A stretch of DNA of 64,000 nt, taken from the NCBI RefSeq assembly GCF_049532985.1, contig NZ_CP186693.1, positions 3,100,001 through 3,164,000 of the forward strand, written 5' to 3'. The notes beneath the pieces are model-generated. The model ran no database searches and was not told the origin of the DNA. It saw only the letters and a program-made list of their open reading frames with translations. The stretch's first letter is position 1; every line of letters starts with the position of its first letter. This document shows positions 8,768 through 16,009 of this stretch, piece after piece. A program made the position numbers and the translations under genes. This stretch comes from Promicromonospora sp049532985. GTDB lineage: Bacteria > Actinomycetota > Actinomycetes > Actinomycetales > Cellulomonadaceae.

Positions 8768-11259
8768 GGCTGAGACCTTTCCGGGGAGTTCGTGCGTGGT
8801 AGGAGTGCTGCGGTCCAGCGACGGCGGGCGAGCAGAAGCCCCGACCCGGCCGCCAGCAGCACGGCCGCGGCGACCACCACCGCCAGCGGTTCGGCACCGG
8901 TTGCCGCCAGGCCGCCGCCCGGACCGGCATCGGGCGTTCCGCCACCAGGTCCCGGTGGGTCCTGGGAGCCGGTGCCACCGAGCTCCCCGGGCGGCACGGA
9001 GACGCCGGGGCTCGGGTCGGGGCCCTGGCTCGGGTCCGGGGCGCCGGGCCCGGGAGCGCCAGGGTCGGATGGTCCGGCGTCGGACGGTCCGGGGTCCGGT
9101 TCGCCGTCCGGCGGGGTGGTGGCGTCGTCCTCGGTGCAGGTCTTCGTCAGGGTGTCGGCGTCGTGCTCGAAGCCGTCGCCGTCGGCCACGACGGTGAGGG
9201 TGCGCGTGGTGGAGACGGCCCCGTGCTCGCGGGTGGGCGCCGACCACGTCATCTCGACGCAGTACTTCCCGGGCCGCGTGACGGCCCACGTCGTGTTCGA
9301 CGTGTCGGTCTGCGGCCAGAGGCTCGCCGTCGTGAGACCTGCCGACGTGTCGAGCACGGTGCGCCGGGGCTTCTCCTGCTGGACCCACAGGCCGCCGGGC
9401 CCGTCGAGGCGGTCGATCGTCCAGGTGACGTCGCCCGTCACCTCGTCCCGCGGGACGCCGAGGGTGTTCCACCGCAGGTACGGCACCTCGTCGCGGGCGT
9501 AGTAGGAGAGCTTGCCGCCGTCGTGCCCGAACCGGTAGGTGCCGTCGTCGGCGAGGAAGGCCCGGAAGATCGCCGCCTCCAGGTCCAGCCGCTCGGGGAG
9601 GGTGTCGCGGTGGCTGCCGGACCGCAGCAGGTCCGCGCCGAGGTCGGTGCCGTCCAGGCCCAGGGAGACGTCCCAGAACCCGCCCTGGACCAGGACAGGG
9701 CCGTCGGTGGGATCGGCGGGCGGGACGCTCGGCCGCCCGCCGACCGCCGGATAGCGCGCCGTCGTACCGCACGGCTGCACGGTGGCCGGGTCGACGGTCT
9801 CACCGACCACGTGGGTGAGCTGCCCGGAGGCCGTGTGCAGCGTGCCGTCCGCCAGCTCGGCGCCGACGGTGACCGCCATGCAGTACACGCCCGGCCGGCC
9901 GAAGAACCAGTTGTAGTGCACGTGGGTGCCCACCGGGAGGAGATATCCGGCCGGGAGCCCGTTCCGCGTGGTCGCGAGCAGCCCGGCACCGTTCTTCTCG
10001 GAGCCGTAGTTGTGGGCGCGGCCCGTGTCGAGGGCGAAGTGGCCAGGGGCCGGCGTCCCGCCGGGTCCGGTGACGGCGTCGATACGGACGCTGACACTGG
10101 CGTCGTCCGCCGTGGCGGCCCGAAGCGTCGGTGCCTGGGTGCTCATCCCGACCCAGGGCAAGCCCTCCGCCTGGGAGTAGGGACTGTTCCAGATCGTCTG
10201 CCCGGGCTCTCCCACGAAGGACCAGTCGTCGGCGGGAGTGAACGGGGCGGGCAGGGTGAGGCGCGCGGTGTCGTCGGAGTGCAGCACGAGGTCGTCCCAG
10301 TCGATCGTGCCGAGCGTGTCGTGGTGGGCACGCAGGGCGAGCGAGGGCGCCCCTGACGCGTCGGTGACGACCTCGGGCGCGACCGCGTCGATGTGCCCCT
10401 CCGTGACCACGTGCACCCTCGGCTCGGGGTCCGGGCTCGGCTCGGGGTCCGGGCTCGGCTCCGGGTCGGGCGCCTCGCCGGGTATCTCGCCGGTCGCCGT
10501 CCCGCACGGTGCGTCGGCCGCGACCGTGTCGCCGACGGCGATCCGGACCGTGCCGCCAGCGGCGACAGCGTTGCCGTCGGCGAGCGTCGCGGTGAAGCCG
10601 AGGTCGAAGCAGTACATGCCGGAGGCGCCGAAGGACGCCCCGGTGTTGAACATCTCCCGTGCCGGGAGGGCGTAGGTCGCGTCCATGCCCTGCGGCGAGC
10701 CGTCCCGCTGTTCGCCCGTGCCCCAGCGGAACAGGTCGGTCGGCGCGTCCGGCCCCGGCGCTCCGGCTTCGCGGCTCTCCGGGAGGCCGTACAGCGCGAA
10801 CGAGCCGGGCGCCACGACGTTCGAGACCGCGAAGTAGAGGTTCGGGTCCGCGGCCGCGAGGGTGGCCGGCCGCACGGACCGGGTACTGAGCCGCAGTGCG
10901 GCGACATCCTGGGTCTGGTCGTAGTCGAGCAGCGAGACGGTGCTCCAGCGCGCCTGCCCCGACGTGCCCAGCCACGAGAACGACGGATCCGCGGGAATCT
11001 CCTGGACCAGCCGTGACGGCACCCGCAGCTGCAGGTCGGGAGCCGTACCGTTGGGCGAAGCACTCCCCCGCACCGTCCCCGTTCCGCCCGCGATGCTCGC
11101 GGCGACGTTGACGAGCTTCGACTCCTCCGGCGTGTCCGCGGTGGCGGCTCCGACCGGCACGAGCATGGCGGCGACCGCGGTGAGCACCACGAGCCACGCC
11201 GGATACCTCGTCCGCCCGGCCGCCCGGGACCGTCGCCCGGCTGTCCTTCTGTTCCGCAC
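8764..11259 (-). CDS. LAxTG-anchored surface protein with three anchored-repeat domains
   Basis: An 831-residue exported wall protein starting at GTG 11259 behind GGAGAAGAGG. The signal peptide (about 1-42) has RRSRAAGRTRYP, a hydrophobic core and ATADT. Three repeat domains occupy about 45-250, 280-500 and 520-720. They carry the usual late motif in altered forms (MYCFDLGFTATL; THVHYNWFFGRPGVYCM; NTTWAVTRPGKYCVEM), each with a Cys that neighbouring proteins lack. Pro/Glu/Asp repeats (PDPEPSPDPEP) link domains 1 and 2, and a Gly/Pro/Asp-rich stalk precedes LAATG (784-788), a hydrophobic helix and ARRRW. The 18 residues after ARRR form an unusually long tail for a sorting signal. The gene follows a strong hairpin at 11301-11328 and overlaps the next gene by GTGA. 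Surface ligand capture is inferred. Confidence 0.88.
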   Translation of the reverse strand: MRNRRTAGRRSRAAGRTRYPAWLVVLTAVAAMLVPVGAATADTPEESKLVNVAASIAGGTGTVRGSASPNGTAPDLQLRVPSRLVQEIPADPSFSWLGTSGQARWSTVSLLDYDQTQDVAALRLSTRSVRPATLAAADPNLYFAVSNVVAPGSFALYGLPESREAGAPGPDAPTDLFRWGTGEQRDGSPQGMDATYALPAREMFNTGASFGASGMYCFDLGFTATLADGNAVAAGGTVRIAVGDTVAADAPCGTATGEIPGEAPDPEPSPDPEPSPDPEPRVHVVTEGHIDAVAPEVVTDASGAPSLALRAHHDTLGTIDWDDLVLHSDDTARLTLPAPFTPADDWSFVGEPGQTIWNSPYSQAEGLPWVGMSTQAPTLRAATADDASVSVRIDAVTGPGGTPAPGHFALDTGRAHNYGSEKNGAGLLATTRNGLPAGYLLPVGTHVHYNWFFGRPGVYCMAVTVGAELADGTLHTASGQLTHVVGETVDPATVQPCGTTARYPAVGGRPSVPPADPTDGPVLVQGGFWDVSLGLDGTDLGADLLRSGSHRDTLPERLDLEAAIFRAFLADDGTYRFGHDGGKLSYYARDEVPYLRWNTLGVPRDEVTGDVTWTIDRLDGPGGLWVQQEKPRRTVLDTSAGLTTASLWPQTDTSNTTWAVTRPGKYCVEMTWSAPTREHGAVSTTRTLTVVADGDGFEHDADTLTKTCTEDDATTPPDGEPDPGPSDAGPSDPGAPGPGAPDPSQGPDPSPGVSVPPGELGGTGSQDPPGPGGGTPDAGPGGGLAATGAEPLAVVVAAAVLLAAGSGLLLARRRWTAALLPRTNSPERSQP

Positions 11260-11300
11260 TGGTCCTCTTCTCCGACTCGTGGCTCGCCCTGACTCACGTC

Positions 11301-11328
11301 GGGGCCGGTCGCGGTCGCGACCGGCCCC
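11301..11328 (-). terminator. Hairpin between first and second genes of the metal operon
   Basis: A perfect 12-bp stem (GGGGCCGGTCGC with its complement) closes a 4-base loop, 12 bases after the small secreted gene's stop. No long T run follows on the minus strand. It probably terminates part of the transcription, giving more of the first gene than of the rest. Confidence 0.6.
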
Positions 11329-11340
11329 GGCGGAGGAAGA

Positions 11341-11961
11341 TCAGCCGTTGATCACGAACTCGATGTCGCGGTCCGCGCCGTTCGTCCCCGGCGACGCCTC
11401 CAGGACGTCGAAGTTGAGGACGAAGCTGTGGCTGCCGCCGCAGGAGCCCGCGTCGAACGTCCACGCACCGTGCTGGTGGGTGCCGGAGCCGAGGGTCAGG
11501 ACCTCGCCGGTCGCGGTGTCGAGACCCCCGGCGGAGGCGGTGTAGGTGACGTCGCCCGGGCCGCTGACGAGGTCGAGGGTGATCTCGTAGTCGCTGGCGC
11601 TGTCGTTGTCGAAGCCGATGAAGGGGACGTCGTCCTCGATGCTGAAGTCGTTGGGGACGGTGTACACGCCGCCCGAGCAGGTCACGCCGGTACCCGCGAC
11701 GTCGAACACGAGCCGGTAGTCGTAGGTGGTGTCCCAGGGAGAGAAGGTGCCGCCGAACTGGTCGTAGATCGAGCCGACCTGGTGGGCGCTGGTGACCGCC
11801 ACGACGTCGGCATGGCCGGCGGTCACGTCGGTCGCCGCCTGCGCAGGCAGCGCCGCGCCCAGGGTGAGCAGCGTGGCTCCGGCCAGGGCGGCCCCCGCCC
11901 GGGCGGCGCTCCGCTGCGTGCGCGCACCCGTGCTGCCGTGGCGCATGTGGTTCATGGACAT
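11341..11961 (-). CDS. Small secreted protein related to the anchored-repeat family
   Basis: A 206-residue protein starting at ATG 11961 with GGAGAAACG upstream. Residues 1-42 form a signal peptide (ALAGATLLTLGAALPAQA|AT). The mature part keeps traits of the anchored-repeat domain: an initial VTAGHADVVAV and a late GTHQHGAWTFDAGSCGGSHSFVL, where the usual HANWAFTEPG is replaced. It has two Cys (in GVTCSGG and GSCGG) that could form a disulfide. There is no TM anchor or LAxTG, so it should be released. It is the first gene of the leftward operon, right behind the operator cluster. A soluble metal or metallophore carrier is plausible, but no direct evidence exists. It ends in the plain residues VING. 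Confidence 0.8.
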   Translation of the reverse strand: MSMNHMRHGSTGARTQRSAARAGAALAGATLLTLGAALPAQAATDVTAGHADVVAVTSAHQVGSIYDQFGGTFSPWDTTYDYRLVFDVAGTGVTCSGGVYTVPNDFSIEDDVPFIGFDNDSASDYEITLDLVSGPGDVTYTASAGGLDTATGEVLTLGSGTHQHGAWTFDAGSCGGSHSFVLNFDVLEASPGTNGADRDIEFVING

Positions 11962-12076
11962 CGTTTCTCCTTCGTGCCGGTTCGATGGGGGTGGACTCAG
12001 CTGGAAACGAGACCGCAGGCAGAGCGAGGTCGGGCCTCGCCAGGGCATGCGGAACCAACAGAACATTCCTCACAAT

Positions 12077-12089
12077 GAGAATGATTCTC
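12077..12089. promoter_or_regulatory. Zur/Fur-type operator 1
   Basis: GAGAATGATTCTC is a perfect 6-1-6 palindrome. It resembles the actinobacterial Zur box (TGAAAATCATTTTCA-like) and lies 116 bases before the leftward first gene. A metal-dependent repressor there would silence transcription in metal-replete cells. The regulator gene is not in the window. Confidence 0.6.
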
Positions 12090-12134
12090 GCAATCATCTA
12101 AGCGGTGCGTGAGGACCGGTGTCAACGAGTTGCC

Positions 12135-12147
12135 GAGAATCGTTCTC
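12135..12147. promoter_or_regulatory. Zur/Fur-type operator 2
   Basis: GAGAATCGTTCTC repeats the pattern of operator 1 with one mismatch in the palindrome. It lies 58 bases away in the same divergent gap, about 145 bases before the methyltransferase start. Confidence 0.55.
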
Positions 12148-12228
12148 ATCAGGGGCCGGTGCCCGGGCGGCACCGCCGAGCGCTGAGCAGGCACGTCGCG
12201 ACCACCCCGCGACCTTTGCCACGCACTG

Positions 12229-12249
12229 GCGAGAACGGTTATCGTTCGC
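12229..12249. promoter_or_regulatory. Possible third, degenerate operator
   Basis: An imperfect palindrome with outer arms GCGAGAACG and CGTTCGC flanks GTTAT, 43 bases before the methyltransferase ATG. It shares the GAGAA half-site with the two upstream boxes but is clearly weaker. Confidence 0.35.
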
Positions 12250-12292
12250 GACTGTGACCGTCGCGCCAGGGACGGCGAGCCAGGAGGAGCAC

Positions 12293-13066
12293 ATGGACCC
12301 CGCTGAGTTCTGGGCGACGGGCGACTACGCCGTGGTCGGCGACCTGTGGGCGCAGCCCGGCCGTGACCTCGTCGCGTCCCTGCCCGTCCAGGGGCAGGAA
12401 GTGGTCGACCTGGCCACCGGCACCGGCGTCACCGCGATCGCCGCGGCCGCGCACGGCGCGCGGTCCGTGGTCGGCGTGGACGTGACGCCCGGCCTGCTCC
12501 GAGAGGCCGCGCGCAGGGCCAGGCAGGCCCGCGTCGACGTCACCTGGGTGACGGCCGACTTCCTGGCCGTGCCGCTGCCGAGCGGGTGCGCGGACCTGGT
12601 GACCTCGACCTTCGGTGTCGTCTTCGCCGCCGATCCGCGCGCCGCCCTGGCCGAGGCACGGCGCCTGGCCCGGCCCGGCGGCCGGATCGTCCTCACGAGC
12701 TGGTCCGCAACCGGCCTCTTCGGCCGGATCCGGCAGACGCTGGCCCCGTTCTTCCCCGAGGTCCCTGAGCCGTGGCACGAGACGGTGGCCGGCGTGCACG
12801 CGGTGGCGGGCCCGGACGCGCAGGTCACCGAGGAGTCCTTCGTCATGACCGTGGCGTCCCCCGAGTGGTTCGTCAGCCGGCTCGAACAGCACAGCGCGCC
12901 TGTCGTCCTGGGCGCCGCGAGCCTCGGCGCCACGTGGCCGCAGGCACGTGAACGGCTCCTGGCCACGGTGCGCGACGCGGGCGAGCCCGCCGACGGCGCC
13001 TTCCGTCTTCCGGTCGGCTACCTGCGGACCACGCTGGACGCGACCGCCGTCGGGCCGCACGCATGA
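12293..13066 (+). CDS. Class I SAM-dependent methyltransferase
   Basis: A 257-residue Rossmann methyltransferase. The ATG at 12293 is preferred because AGGAGGA lies seven bases upstream; the frame is open further up but crosses the operators. Motif I is VVDLATGTGVTAIAAAA (about residues 40-56), followed by the acidic VVGVDVTP and the Gly-rich PGGRIVLTSWS. It resembles UbiE/Methyltransf_11 proteins; the substrate is unknown. It heads an operon with an importer (13063 on) and a paired ABC protein, overlapping the permease by ATGA. It may modify a small molecule, perhaps the imported metallophore or corrinoid; this is inference from the operon only. Confidence 0.85.
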   Translation: MDPAEFWATGDYAVVGDLWAQPGRDLVASLPVQGQEVVDLATGTGVTAIAAAAHGARSVVGVDVTPGLLREAARRARQARVDVTWVTADFLAVPLPSGCADLVTSTFGVVFAADPRAALAEARRLARPGGRIVLTSWSATGLFGRIRQTLAPFFPEVPEPWHETVAGVHAVAGPDAQVTEESFVMTVASPEWFVSRLEQHSAPVVLGAASLGATWPQARERLLATVRDAGEPADGAFRLPVGYLRTTLDATAVGPHA

Positions 13067-14181
13067 CGAGGTCGATCGCTCGTCCGGCGGCTGCGGCGCC
13101 CGGCGCGTCGGCGCGCGGTCGGGTCCGACGGCGCCTCGTTCGCAGGACCTGGCTGCTGTGCGCCGCACTGGGGCTCGCCGCCTGCCTGCTCGTCGTGGTC
13201 TCGGGCACGGTGGGTTCGGTGGCCGTCGGTCCGGTGCAGGCGGCCCAGCTCGTTCTCGGGCACCTGCTGCCGGGGATGCCGTGGATGTCCGACGGGTCGC
13301 TGACGCCATTGCAGGACCAGGCCGTCTGGCAGTTCCGCCTGCCGCGCGCGCTGCTCGCCGGCCTGGCCGGAGCCGGCCTCGCGCTGGCCGGGGCCCTCAT
13401 GCAGGTCACGGTCCGCAACCCGCTGGCGGAACCGTACGTCCTGGGCGTGTCGTCGGGCGCGAGCGTGGGCGCGGTGCTGGTGATCGTGTTCGGCTCGGCA
13501 GCGCTGGGCGGGCTCTCGCTGAACATCGCGGCGTTCGCCGGTGCGCTGGGGGCGTGCGTCTGCGTGGCGGTGCTGGCCCGCAAGGACGGCGCCCTCTCCC
13601 CCACGCGGATGATCCTCGCGGGGGTGGCGCTGGGCACGCTGTTCAGCGCGGTCACGAGCTACCTGACGATCTCCACGAGCGCCCAGAACGTGGTCAGCGT
13701 GCTGTTCTTCCTGCTGGGCAGCGTGTCGGCAGCGACCATGTCCAGCCTCGTCGGACCCGCGGCCGCCCTCCTGGTCGCGAGCGTGACCGCGCTCCTGCTG
13801 GCCCGGTCGCTCAACGCGCTCATGACCGGGGACGAGTCGGCCGTGTCGCTGGGCGTGGACGCCACCCGGCTGCGCGGGGTGCTGCTGGTGGTCGCGTCGC
13901 TGCTGACCGGCACCGTGGTCTCGGTGGCGGGCGGCATCGGGTTCGTCGGCCTGGTGGTGCCGCACGTCGCACGCATCGCGGTGGGGGCCGACCACCGGCG
14001 CATGCTGCCCGTGACGATCCTGGGCGGCGCGGTCTTCCTCATGGCAGCCGACCTCCTGGCGCGCACGGTGGCCGCCCCGACCGAGATCCCGCTGGGGATC
14101 CTCACCGCCTTCGTGGGCGCACCGTTCTTCCTGTGGCTGATGCGCCGTGGCGGCGCCGAACGGGCGGGGTTCAGCCGATGA
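13063..14181 (+). CDS. FecCD/BtuC-family ABC importer permease
   Basis: A 372-residue polytopic permease with about ten hydrophobic helices. The family signatures are clear: LPRALLAGLAGAGLALAGALMQ (about 90-111), NPLAEPYVLGVSSGASVGA, and the late GGIGFVGLVVPHVAR, the loop that contacts the ATPase. The family imports Fe-siderophores, haem and vitamin B12. A closely related three-gene cassette is named in TIGRFAMs as a putative F420-0 transporter (TIGR03869 for the permease), and this protein could be scored under that name. The Zur/Fur-type operators upstream argue for a metal or metallophore instead. Overlaps of 4 bp on both sides show tight coupling. Confidence 0.9.
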   Translation: MTRSIARPAAAAPGASARGRVRRRLVRRTWLLCAALGLAACLLVVVSGTVGSVAVGPVQAAQLVLGHLLPGMPWMSDGSLTPLQDQAVWQFRLPRALLAGLAGAGLALAGALMQVTVRNPLAEPYVLGVSSGASVGAVLVIVFGSAALGGLSLNIAAFAGALGACVCVAVLARKDGALSPTRMILAGVALGTLFSAVTSYLTISTSAQNVVSVLFFLLGSVSAATMSSLVGPAAALLVASVTALLLARSLNALMTGDESAVSLGVDATRLRGVLLVVASLLTGTVVSVAGGIGFVGLVVPHVARIAVGADHRRMLPVTILGGAVFLMAADLLARTVAAPTEIPLGILTAFVGAPFFLWLMRRGGAERAGFSR

Positions 14182-15002
14182 GGGTCGAGTTCGACGACGT
14201 CACGGTCCGGCTCGGCAGGCGCGACGTCGTCCAGCAGGCGTCCCTGGCGATCGAACCGGGGACCGTGGTCGGCCTGGTCGGGCCCAACGGCAGCGGCAAG
14301 TCGTCCCTGCTGCGCACGCTCTACCGGGCCGTGCGCCCACGGGTGGGCGGCGTGCGTGTCGACGGGCAGGACGTCCTGCGCCTGAGCGGCCGCCAGGCGG
14401 CCCGGGCGGTCGCCGTCATGCTGCAGGACGCGCCGACCGACTTCGACCTGAACGTCGAGGAGACGGTGCTGCTCGGCCGCGCCCCGCACCACGCCGCCTT
14501 CGGCAGGGACACCCCGACCGACCTCGACGTGGTCGCCGACGCCATGCGGCGCACCGGCGTCGCCGACCTGGCCGACCGGATGGTCGCCACCCTGTCGGGC
14601 GGCCAGCGCCAGCGCGTCATGCTCGCGCGGGCCCTCGCCCAGCAGAGCCCCGTCCTCGTCCTGGACGAGCCCAGCAACCATCTCGACATCAGCCACCAGC
14701 ACGAGCTCATGACCACGGTGCGCAGCCTGGGCCGCACCGTGATCGCCGCCCTGCACGACCTCAACCTCGCGATCCGGTACTGCGACGAGGTGGTCGTGCT
14801 CGACGCCGGCCGGATCATCGCCGCCGGGCCGCCCGCCACGGTGCTCGTGCCCGAGCTGATCCGCGGCACCTTCGGCGTCGACGTCCGCGTGCACGGGGAC
14901 GCCGGACAGCCCGTCCTCTCGTTCCGCCCGCTCTCCGTGGCCGACGGCCACCCCACCACCGGCTCCCCCGAAGCCCGAGCAGAAAGCAGCATCCCGACAT
15001 GA
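14178..15002 (+). CDS. FecE/BtuD-family ABC importer ATPase
   Basis: A 274-residue ATPase for the adjacent permease. Motifs are Walker A GPNGSGKSS (about 35-43), Q-loop MLQD, signature LSGGQRQR, Walker B VLVLDEPSNHLD and switch His in ALHDLN. The SNHLDISHQ sequence after Walker B is typical of siderophore/B12/haem importers. Start and stop each overlap the neighbours by ATGA. The last 25 residues are low-complexity. Confidence 0.92.
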   Translation: MRVEFDDVTVRLGRRDVVQQASLAIEPGTVVGLVGPNGSGKSSLLRTLYRAVRPRVGGVRVDGQDVLRLSGRQAARAVAVMLQDAPTDFDLNVEETVLLGRAPHHAAFGRDTPTDLDVVADAMRRTGVADLADRMVATLSGGQRQRVMLARALAQQSPVLVLDEPSNHLDISHQHELMTTVRSLGRTVIAALHDLNLAIRYCDEVVVLDAGRIIAAGPPATVLVPELIRGTFGVDVRVHGDAGQPVLSFRPLSVADGHPTTGSPEARAESSIPT

Positions 15003-16006
15003 TCCCCACCGCACACGCCCGCTTCCGATCCGCCGCCACGCTCGCCGCAGGCGCCCTGCTCCTGGCCGGGTGCGGGTCGTCGGTCACGGCCGCCCCCGGG
15101 CCGTCCGGCTCCGCGGAACCGGTCGCCGTGGAGAACTGCGGCCGCCAGGTCGTCGTCGACGACGCCCCGACGGCCGCCGTCGGCATGCACCCCGCACAGA
15201 CCGAGCTCTTGCTGCGCCTGGGCCTGGCCGACCGGCTGGCGGGGCAGGCCCAGGCCACCGCGCAGGAGCTGCCCGACGACGTCGCGCCGCTCGCCGACGA
15301 CGTCCCCGTCATCGGCGAGGCGATGCCCCCGAGCCGGGAGGACCTGCTCGCCGTCGAGCCCGACTTCGTGTACTCGCCCACCACCTACGAGTTCACCGCG
15401 GAGCAGGGCTTCGCCAGCATCGAGCAGCTCGAGCAGGCCGGGGCGGCGGTCTACGTGGCCACCGGAGGCTGCGCGGACCGGCGCATGTCCGGCGAGGTGA
15501 CCGACCTGTTCACGGACCTGGAGAACGTCGGAGAGATCTTCGGCGTCCAGGACGAGGCGGCGGACCTCGTGGACGTCAGCCAGGCGGAGCTGGACGAGGT
15601 GGCCGCCGCCGTCGCCGACGTCGACAAGCTGCGCGTCGCACAGGTCTACGTCGAGGGCAGCACGCTGCAGGCCATCGGCGCGGGCGTCGAGCACGACATC
15701 CTGCGCCGCGCCGGGGCCGACAACGTCTACGGGCCCGACGACCCGGCGTTCGCGGAGTTCTTCGCCGCGACGATCACCCCGGAGGCGCTGGCCGCGCAGG
15801 AGCCGGAGGCGCTGGTGTTCTCGGCCTACGACGAGCAGCACGAGGCCGCGACGCGCGAGTACCTGACCACCACGTTCCCCGACATGCCCGCCGTGCGCGA
15901 GGACCGGCTGATCGCCGTGTCCAGCGCCGACGTGTTCCCGGGCACCCTGGGCAACGTCTCGATCGTGCGGGACATCGCCGAGCAGCTCTACCCGGACGCG
16001 TTCTGA
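14999..16006 (+). CDS. Siderophore/corrinoid-type substrate-binding lipoprotein
   Basis: A 335-residue class III binding protein (BtuF/FepB-like). The signal peptide ends in lipobox LAGC (Cys24). The mature part starts with the FepB-type VAVENCGRQVVVDDAPTAAV and has LRLGLADRLAGQA, PSREDLLAVEPDFVYSP and a final NVSIVRDIAEQLYP. Three extra Cys outside the lipobox (ENCGRQ, GGCADR) might form a disulfide. The family binds siderophores, haem, B12 or, under the TIGR03868 proposal, F420-0. Which ligand applies cannot be read from sequence. It is the third gene of the importer cassette and ends three bases before the next start. Confidence 0.88.
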   Translation: MIPTAHARFRSAATLAAGALLLAGCGSSVTAAPGPSGSAEPVAVENCGRQVVVDDAPTAAVGMHPAQTELLLRLGLADRLAGQAQATAQELPDDVAPLADDVPVIGEAMPPSREDLLAVEPDFVYSPTTYEFTAEQGFASIEQLEQAGAAVYVATGGCADRRMSGEVTDLFTDLENVGEIFGVQDEAADLVDVSQAELDEVAAAVADVDKLRVAQVYVEGSTLQAIGAGVEHDILRRAGADNVYGPDDPAFAEFFAATITPEALAAQEPEALVFSAYDEQHEAATREYLTTTFPDMPAVREDRLIAVSSADVFPGTLGNVSIVRDIAEQLYPDAF

Positions 16007-16009
16007 CCG

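Noticed and set aside
12090..12292. Cobalamin riboswitch before the methyltransferase
   Set aside because: No B12-box-like sequence; palindromes explain the region better.
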